Assembly: GCF_963259705.1 (NCBI RefSeq)
Contig: NC_081851.1
Location: 13,986,145 to 14,050,144, forward strand
Source: Myotis daubentonii
Lineage: Eukaryota > Chordata > Mammalia > Chiroptera > Vespertilionidae
Length of the DNA stretch: 64,000 bases
Direction of reading: 5' to 3'
Of this stretch, positions 58,389 to 64,000 are shown one piece after another. A program made the translations under genes and the position numbers. A model generated the notes under the pieces. It saw only the letters and a list, made by a program, of their open reading frames with translations. It had not been told where the DNA came from and made no database searches. Each line of letters opens with the position of its first letter. The stretch's first letter is position 1.

Positions 58389-59471
58389 TCCTAGAACAAT
58401 GGAAACTAAGGACAGCACAGACATGCTCCCAGGAAAAAACTTTAATTACAACTAAAATACAGAAAAACTTCCTCAATAATCAATGGAAAATTCACAAGAG
58501 AGAACCCTGATACCTGAGGACCGAAAGTGGAGACCACATAGAGACTGGTAGGAGATTTGGAGATGCAAAACGGGCTGGCCAGGCACCCACAGGCAGCAAC
58601 TGAAATCTAGAGAGATATCTCGGCTGTGGGGGGTTGCCACTGACAACTCTGGGATCTAATCCCCAAGCTGGGTCCCCCAGCAGTGAGTACCAAAACTGAG
58701 AAGGGTACCCCATAAGATCTGACAATGCAAAGCAGCAGGGTGCTGTCTGCCAGGAGATGACAGCTGAAAATTAAGACACCCTCTTAAAGGGCCAACACAC
58801 AAAATTCCTTGTGGAGCCACCCACCTTGTCCTCTGGTAGAGGGAGGGTGAAGTGGACTAGAGCTGTTGAGAGAAGAAGTCAGGACTAGGGACTTGGAGGA
58901 TAGAGCTCAGAAGGCAGATACCACAAATTTCATGGGCTGAGTCATTCTCTCATGCAGCAAAGGACATCTTTCCCACATAGACATTTACCTTGCCTGCAGG
59001 GAAGACAGTTGACACACCCTATTGGAAAACACCTTGCCCTGAGGCCACTTAAGAGACTAAAAATAACAATTAGCCTCCAGGTAGAAGCAACTGCCCCACA
59101 CTGTTGAAACAAAAACCCTTGCCACACCTGAGGACACTTGCCTGGGCACAATTCAAGTTGGAATCCTATCAGTCTGTAGGCAGAGGTGGTCTCAGGAGGC
59201 TTTGAGTCTTTGCCTGATCTAATTAGTCAGAAACAGCCTTTAACACTGTCCTGCACTAGAGATTGAGAGGTGTAGAGGATATACCTAACACATAGTCACA
59301 AACCCAAACAGACACCCAAAATGAGGATACAAAGAAACAACCCCCAAATGAAAGAACTAGAAAATTCTCCAGAAGAAAAGATAAATGAAGCAAAGGTAAA
59401 AAAAAAAACAACAACAACAAAAAAACAACAACAACAAAAAAAAAAACTTATCTGAAATAGAGTTCAGAGTA

Positions 59472-59955
59472 ATGATGGTAAAGATGCTCAACAGCATGAA
59501 AAAAGATATAGTAACTATGAGAAAAGAACAGTCTGAGATAAAGAATGACCTAACACAAATAAAGAACACATTGGAAGAAATACATAGCAGATTAGGGGAA
59601 GCTGAGGATCAAATCAGTGAATTTAAAGATAGAGTTGAAAATTTGAAAATGTTGCTCAGTCAGAGAACAAAAAAAAAAAGAAATTTAAAAACAGGAGGAC
59701 AGCTTGAGGGAGCTGTAGGACAATGAGAAATGTAACAATATTAGAATAGCAGGTGTGCCAGAAGAGGCAGAAAGGGAGAAAGGAATAGAGAAGGTGGTTG
59801 AAGAAATAATGGCAAAAAACTTCCCTAACCTGGTAAAGGAAAAAGTCACACAAGTTAAGGAGGCACAGAGAACCCCAAGCAAGAAGAACCCAAACAGGCC
59901 CATGTCCAGACACATCATAATTAAAATACCAAAAATAAAAGACAAAGAATCTTAA
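59472..59955 (+). pseudogene. L1 ORF1 (broken)
   Basis: Coiled-coil N-part with KDIVTMRKEQSEIKNDLTQI, shifted frame near 59730, then the conserved C-part with NRPMSRHIIIKIPKIKDKES. ORF1 encodes the RNA-binding chaperone of L1. Confidence 0.85.
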
Positions 59956-60267
59956 AGGCAGCAAGAGAAAAGAAAACTGTTACCTACAAAGGAGTTCCCA
60001 TAATACTGACACCTGATTTCTCATTAGAAACTCTACAGGCCAGAAGGGAATGGCATGAAGTACTCAAGGTAATGAAAGGCAAGTATCTGAGACCAACATT
60101 ACTATATCCAGCAAGGCTATCATTCAAAACAGAAATCAAAGAGTTTCCCAGACAAAAAATGCTAAAGGAGTACATCACCACCAAGCCAGCATTACAGGGA
60201 AATGCTAAAGGGATTGCTGTAATGAGAAGAAGAAACAGAGAGAGAAACCTAGCCATACAGAATTAAA

Positions 60268-62121
60268 ATGGCTATAAATAAGTACTTCTCAATAATAACC
60301 CTAAATGTAAATGGATTAAATACTTCAATCAAAAGGCATAAGGTAGCTGAAAAAAAAAAAAAAAAACATGACCCAGCCATATGCTGTCTACAAGAGACCC
60401 ACCTCAAAACAAAAGACAAACAGCATATGAGAATAACGGGATAGAAAAAAAAATTTCAAATCAAATGGGGGGAAAAACAAACAGCTGGAGTAGCAATACT
60501 CATATCCAACAAATTAGACTTTATAATGAAAGCCATCACAAGAGACAACAAAGGTCACTACATAATACTAAAGGGATCAAACCAACAAGAGGATATAACC
60601 CTGGTAAACATATAGGCACCCAACATAGGAGCACCTAAGTATATAAAAAATACTTCTAGAGAACTTTAACGGAGAGATTGACGACAATACAATCATAGTA
60701 GGGGACTTTGACACCCCTCTGACTTCACTGGATAGTTGTCCCAGACAAAAACTTAACAAGGAAACAGAGACTCCAAAGGACACACTAGATCAGATGGGTT
60801 TAATTGACATTTATAGAACATTTCACCCCAATGCAGCAGACTACACATTCTTCTCAGGTGCATAGGGATCATTCACAAACATTGACCACATGGTAGGACA
60901 CAAAACAAGTCCCTACAAGTTCAAGAAGATTGAAATCATATCAAGCATCTTCTCAGATCACAGTGCAATGAAATTAGAAATCAACATAGTAAAAACACTG
61001 AAAAACATTCAAACACATGGAGGCTAAATAGCATGTTATTAAACAATGAATAGGTTACCAATGAGATCAAGAAAGAAAGAAAAAACTGCCTGGAAACAAA
61101 TGCAAATGAACGCAGAACAACCCCAAATCTCTGGGACACAGTAAAAGGAATCCTGAGAGGGAAGTTCATAGCACTACAGGCATACCTAAAAAGAAAAAAA
61201 CTCCCCCCAAAAAACAAGAAAAATCAGCAATAAACTATTTAACCCTACAACATAAAGAACTAGAAAGAGAAAAACAAGAAAAGCCCAGAGTAAGTAGAAG
61301 GAAGGACATAATAAAGATTAGAGCAGAAATAAATAACATAGAGACTAAAAACACTATACAAAAAAAAATCAATGAAACCAAGAGCTGGTTCTTTGAAAGG
61401 ATAACAAAATTGATAAACCATTAGCCAGACTCATCAAGAAACAAAGAGAGAGGAACCAAATAAATAAAATCAGAAATAAAAATGGAGAAGTAATCACTGA
61501 CACCACAGAAATATAAAGAATTGTAAGAAAATACTATGAACAACTCTATGCCAACAAGCTGGACAATGGGGGTTAAATAGACAAATTCCTAGAAAAATAT
61601 AGTCTCCCAAAACTGAACCAGGAGGAATCAGAAAACCTGAATAGGCCAATAACAACTGATGAAATAGAAGTAGTAATCAAAAAACTCCCACTAAACAAAA
61701 GCCTGGGTCCAGATGGCTTCACAGGGAGTTTTACCAAACATTCAAAGAAGAACTAACACCTACCAGTATACTCCTCAAACTATTTCAGAAAATCCAAGAG
61801 GAAGGAACATTTCCAAGCTCTTTTTATGAGGCCAGCATTATCCTAATTCCAAAAGCAGATAAAGACACTACAAAAAAGGAGAAGTACAGGCCAATATCGC
61901 TGATGAACATAGATGCTAAAATCCTCAACAAAATATTAGCAAATGGCATCCAGCAATATATTAAAAAGATCATACACCATGATCAAGTGGAATTTATCCC
62001 AGAGTTGCAAGGCTGGTACAATATTCACAAATCAATAAACGTGATACATCACATAAACAAATTGAAAGACAAAAATCACATGATCATATCAATAGACACT
62101 GAAAAAACATTTGACATGTAA
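60268..62121 (+). pseudogene. L1 ORF2 fragment (endonuclease and partial reverse transcriptase)
   Basis: Endonuclease and RT blocks are recognisable, with stops or frameshifts (for example near 60445, 60613 and 61575). It ends after IDTEKTFD, so the RT active site is lost. Confidence 0.88.
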
Positions 62122-62225
62122 TATTATGTTTAAAATAATTTTTCTTGAAATGGTAATGTTTATTGCATGTAAATGGCTAAATACTTTGTATTTACAATCT
62201 GGGAATAGATTTACTTTGTATATTA

Positions 62226-62871
62226 TCCTATCTAATAAAAGAGAAACATGGTAATTAGCTGTACATCCGCTACCCTTCCCATTGGCTAATCAGGGCGATA
62301 TGTAAATTAACTGCCAGCCAAGATGGTGGCCGGCAGCCAGGCAGCTTGAAGGTAACATGAGGCTTGCTTGCTTCAGTGACGGAGGACTCCATCATTCCCC
62401 GCCTGCCGCTGCCGGCCTCTGAGCTTGCAGTTTGAAACATTGTTACAAATATAGAAGCTAACCAAACCCCAGAAACCTGCTTTCAGCCAGCCGGGATCTC
62501 AGAGCTGGAGTTGAAACATTGTTTCGATTATAGAACCCAAACAAACCAGATACCTGATTTCAGCAGCCGAGGCCTCAGAGCTGGAGCCAAGCCTCAGGGC
62601 TAAAGCTGGCCCAGAATAAAAAAAAAAAAAAAGCCAAAAAGGAGTGGTTGGGAGCTTCAGTCACCTGCCAGCCTGAAAACAGCCCTCAGCCCCTCACCCA
62701 GACTGGCCAGGCACCCCAGTTGGGACCCCCATCCTGAAGGGTGTGTGACCAGCTGCAAACAGCCATCATCCCCTCATCCAGGCTGGCCAGGCACCCCAGT
62801 GGGGACCCCACCCTGATCCAGGACAGCCTTCAGGGCAAACCAGCCGGCCCCAACCCATGCACCAGGCCTCT
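62226..62871 (+). mobile_element. Non-autonomous Helitron, first of a head-to-tail pair
   Basis: Starts TCCTATCTAATAAAAG, contains ATTGGCTAATCAGGGC and CAAGATGG as in 38017 and 49349, and ends CATGCACCAGGCCTCT just before the next Helitron. The terminal CTAG is incomplete. Confidence 0.85.
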
Positions 62872-62872
62872 A

Positions 62873-63787
62873 TCCTATATAGTAAAAGGGTAATATGCCT
62901 CCCAGCACCGGGATCAGCGGAGCCGCGAGGCTTCCCAGCACCAGGATCAGTGTGACAGGGGGCAGTGCCCAAACCCCCTGATCACTCTGTGGCTCTGTGT
63001 GTGACAGGGGGCAGGGCCACAACCTCGCTATCCACCCTGCTCCGTTCATGACAGGGGAAGGCACCCCAACCCCCTGATCAGCCCTGCTCTGTATCTGATA
63101 GGGGGAGCTCCCCAACCCCCTGATCGCCCTGCGGCTCTGTGTGTGACAGGGTGCGGCGCTCCAACCCCCACCCCCACGGGCCCTGTTCTGTGTGTGACGG
63201 GGTAGAGCCATAACCTCCCCATTGGCCCTGTCCTGAGTGTGAGAGTGGTAGTGCCCCAACCCCCTGATGGGCCCTGCTCTTTGTGTGAGAGGGGGGAGCT
63301 CCCCAACCCCCTAATTGACCCTGCTCTGTGCGTGACAGGGTACAGAGCCCCAACCCCCCTGATGGGCCCTGCTCTGTGAGTGAGAGGGGGCAGTGCCCCA
63401 ACCCCCTGATTGGCCCTGCTTTGTGCATGACAGGGGCTGGCGCCGCAACCTCCCCATCGACCCTGCCTTGAGTGTGACAGGGGGCTGTGCCCCAACCCCC
63501 CAATCGGCCCTACCCTGAGCGTGACTGAGGGTGGCATCACGACCTCCCAATCTTCCCTGCTCTGTGCATGACAGGGGGCAGCACCCCAACTCCCCAATCG
63601 GCCCTGCTCTGGGCCCAACCAGGGGCTGCACCTAGGGATTGGGCCTGCCCTCTGCCACCCGGGAGCAGGCCTAAGCCAGCAGGTAGTTATCTCCCGAGGG
63701 GTCCCAGACTGCGAGAGGGCACAGGCCGGGCTGAGGGGACCGCCCCCCACCCCCGAGTGCACAAATTTTTGTGCACCAGAGCTCTAG
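62873..63787 (+). mobile_element. Non-autonomous Helitron, second of the pair, with internal satellite
   Basis: Starts TCCTATATAGTAAAAGG and ends GTGCACAAATTTTTGTGCAC, then CAGAGCTCTAG, then T. The interior has about fifteen imperfect 45-60-bp units around CCCTGCTCTGTGTGTGACAG and CCCCAACCCCCTGAT. Confidence 0.92.
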
Positions 63788-64000
63788 TATATATATAAAA
63801 AAGATACTGCCAAGAGCTAGAAGTTTTCATAATTTCATCACTCAGAAGTGAGAAGACATAATTCATTTTCTCTTAGCAAGCAGGGGTTGTGACTGATGCA
63901 CACTGTACAGGTGAGCCAGGTGGTAGAGGTGAAATAACTTCCCTCCATGGGCCCAGCCACCCTGACCTCTGGGGTGTTCCCCAAATGCGGTCCAACCCTG
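63788..64000. other. Right edge, no feature recognised
   Basis: Short unclassified stretch. Confidence 0.4.

Larger units (their letters stand above)
58400..62125 (+). mobile_element. LINE-1 element, 3'-truncated and inactive
   Basis: The 5' UTR-like region spans about 58400-59470. ORF1 (coiled coil/RRM/CTD) begins at 59472 and is frameshifted around 59726-59755. ORF2 starts at 60268 with the endonuclease (SIITLNVNGLN, LQETHLKTKD) and extends into the reverse transcriptase ([20 protein letters not shown], then IDTEKTFDM at about 62090-62121), with several stops on the way. The sequence stops before the FADD catalytic box. The rest of ORF2, the 3' UTR and poly(A) are missing, which is the reverse of the usual 5' truncation. 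Confidence 0.93.

Noticed and set aside
63046..63762. 238-codon minus-strand open frame with repeated Cys-His-containing units
   Set aside because: It arises from the internal satellite of a non-autonomous Helitron; the other frames are open too.

Overview
This window is mammalian nuclear DNA, and its repeats point to a vespertilionid (vesper) bat. It holds at least seven non-autonomous Helitrons of the HeliBat type (5' TCCTATCTAATAAAAG-like end, 3' palindrome plus CTAG, inserted between A and T), about sixteen tRNA-derived Ves SINEs, several short hAT elements with 8-bp target duplications (two SPIN-like), and a young-looking but broken L1. Gene structure is eukaryotic: small exons, GT/AG introns, no operons.

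The main gene lies on the minus strand from 43,613 down to 2,742 and continues past the left edge. Seventeen exons can be assembled by eye. They encode an N-terminal Hook domain followed by a long coiled coil that matches CCDC88C (Daple) more closely than CCDC88A (Girdin). All exon phases agree and no stop interrupts about 771 codons. By eye, however, identity to human CCDC88C in the conserved Hook exons is only about 65-80%. Several hundred residues of the central coiled coil are absent, one small exon is missing, and one 46-codon exon is present twice. I read it as a divergent CCDC88C paralogue that looks coding-competent, not an ordinary CCDC88C orthologue and not a dead copy.

Upstream of it, at 51.9-53.8 kb on the minus strand, are three exons of a RalGDS/RGL4-like gene (the REM domain and the start of the proline-rich linker). 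They stop at a Helitron/SINE cluster (49.2-51.85 kb), and no RasGEF catalytic domain is seen.

The introns of the CCDC88C-like gene contain retrocopies: a 5'-truncated RBM7 processed pseudogene (minus, 10.5-12.25 kb) and an ATP6V1D processed pseudogene (plus, 36.8-37.6 kb). They also contain a roughly 0.7-kb retroposed open-frame insert at 14.1-14.8 kb. Its flanking duplication, very short leader, acidic/coiled-coil protein and gene-end-like tail suggest an endogenised phosphoprotein gene of a non-segmented negative-strand RNA virus. Family assignment is unresolved.

The right end (57.8-63.8 kb) is a mobile-element pile-up: a hAT, a 3'-truncated L1 and two head-to-tail Helitrons. Striking tandem repeats include a 41-bp minisatellite next to a splice donor (42.4-42.9 kb), an 81-bp minisatellite (55.1-55.85 kb), a (GGGAGA)n expansion inside a SINE and a (TATAGA)n tract between two convergent Helitrons.
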